Shown: piece by piece, positions 63,941-64,000 of the stretch
How the letters are laid out: each line of letters opens with the position of its first letter
How positions within the stretch are numbered: position 1 is the first letter of the stretch
Assembly: GCA_019056435.1 (NCBI GenBank)
Contig: CP077641.1
Span: forward strand, 1,798,001-1,862,000
Origin: Stutzerimonas stutzeri
GTDB lineage: Bacteria > Pseudomonadota > Gammaproteobacteria > Pseudomonadales > Pseudomonadaceae
DNA length: 64,000 bases
Reading direction: 5' to 3'
Made by a program: the position numbers and the translations under genes
The notes under the pieces: generated by a model
The model's database searches: none
The model's input: only the letters and a program-made list of their open reading frames with translations
What the model was told of the DNA's origin: nothing

Positions 63941-64000
63941 ATGCCCCGCACCTCCAATCCTCGCTCACCGCGCCCTGCCGCGGTCCGCCCCTCGCCTCGT
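63941..64000 (+). CDS. Possible gene start at the right window edge
   Basis: An ATG at 63941 opens a frame ([20 protein letters not shown]) that runs to the window end, divergent from urtA. Too short to recognise; it may be a real gene or chance in GC-rich DNA. No ribosome-binding site is obvious. Confidence 0.2.
   Translation, partial: MPRTSNPRSPRPAAVRPSPR

Overview
This 64-kb window is chromosomal DNA of a high-GC gammaproteobacterium of the Pseudomonas / Stutzerimonas (P. stutzeri) group. The left 25 kb keeps the gene order of the P. aeruginosa sltB1-rlpA-dacC-lipBA-holA-lptE-leuS-lnt-corC-ybeYZ-miaB-hemL-thiED-ladS block. The right half holds the dispersed urease genes (ureEFG, ureD-A-acetyltransferase-B-C) and the urea ABC transporter urtABCDE, again arranged much as in Pseudomonas. 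These assignments come from recognising the protein families, not from a database search.

Layout. 0-5.3 kb: peptidoglycan enzymes (MltB, RlpA, DacA) and lipoate synthesis (YbeD, LipB, LipA). 5.5-19.2 kb: a second MltB-type transglycosylase, the ribosome-rescue factor ArfA with a hairpin inside its gene, HolA, LptE, LeuS, a YbeL-like zinc ribbon protein, an ElyC-like protein, Lnt, CorC, YbeY, YbeZ and MiaB. 19.3-25 kb: membrane protein, HemL, ThiE, ThiD and a LadS-type sensor kinase without a receiver domain. 25-31 kb: an AidB-like acyl-CoA dehydrogenase, a threonine-dehydratase-like enzyme, a divergent MocR regulator and AMP nucleosidase. 31-34.4 kb: hupE/ureJ and ureG-ureF-ureE. 34.5-41.7 kb: DMT exporter, oxaloacetate-decarboxylase-like enzyme, Bcr/CflA exporter, TorF-like lipoprotein, DksA-like zinc finger, GAF histidine kinase and NCS1 transporter. 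42.5-46.4 kb: urease structural operon. 46.7-57.1 kb: TauE/SafE permease, SDR, a polar amino-acid ABC transporter, a second MocR regulator, a REP-associated transposase (RAYT), a class-III aminotransferase and a class-II aldolase. 57.8-63.6 kb: urtEDCBA.

Two themes stand out. First, three separate urea operons (ureEFG, ureDABC, urtABCDE) each have a sigma-54 type -24/-12 promoter preceded by NtrC-type palindromes, so urea uptake and hydrolysis look like one nitrogen-starvation regulon. Second, 31 copies of a GTAG-headed palindromic REP element lie only between 42.0 and 57.8 kb. They form several tandem arrays of different design, and a RAYT gene sits among them, flanked by two copies of a distinct REP variant.

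At least 17 single-base (or similarly small) frame breaks interrupt otherwise well-conserved genes, including essential ones (leuS, lnt). Most fall in homopolymer runs, and the corrected lengths are multiples of three. I treat them as probable sequence errors and give such genes as single spans with the break marked.
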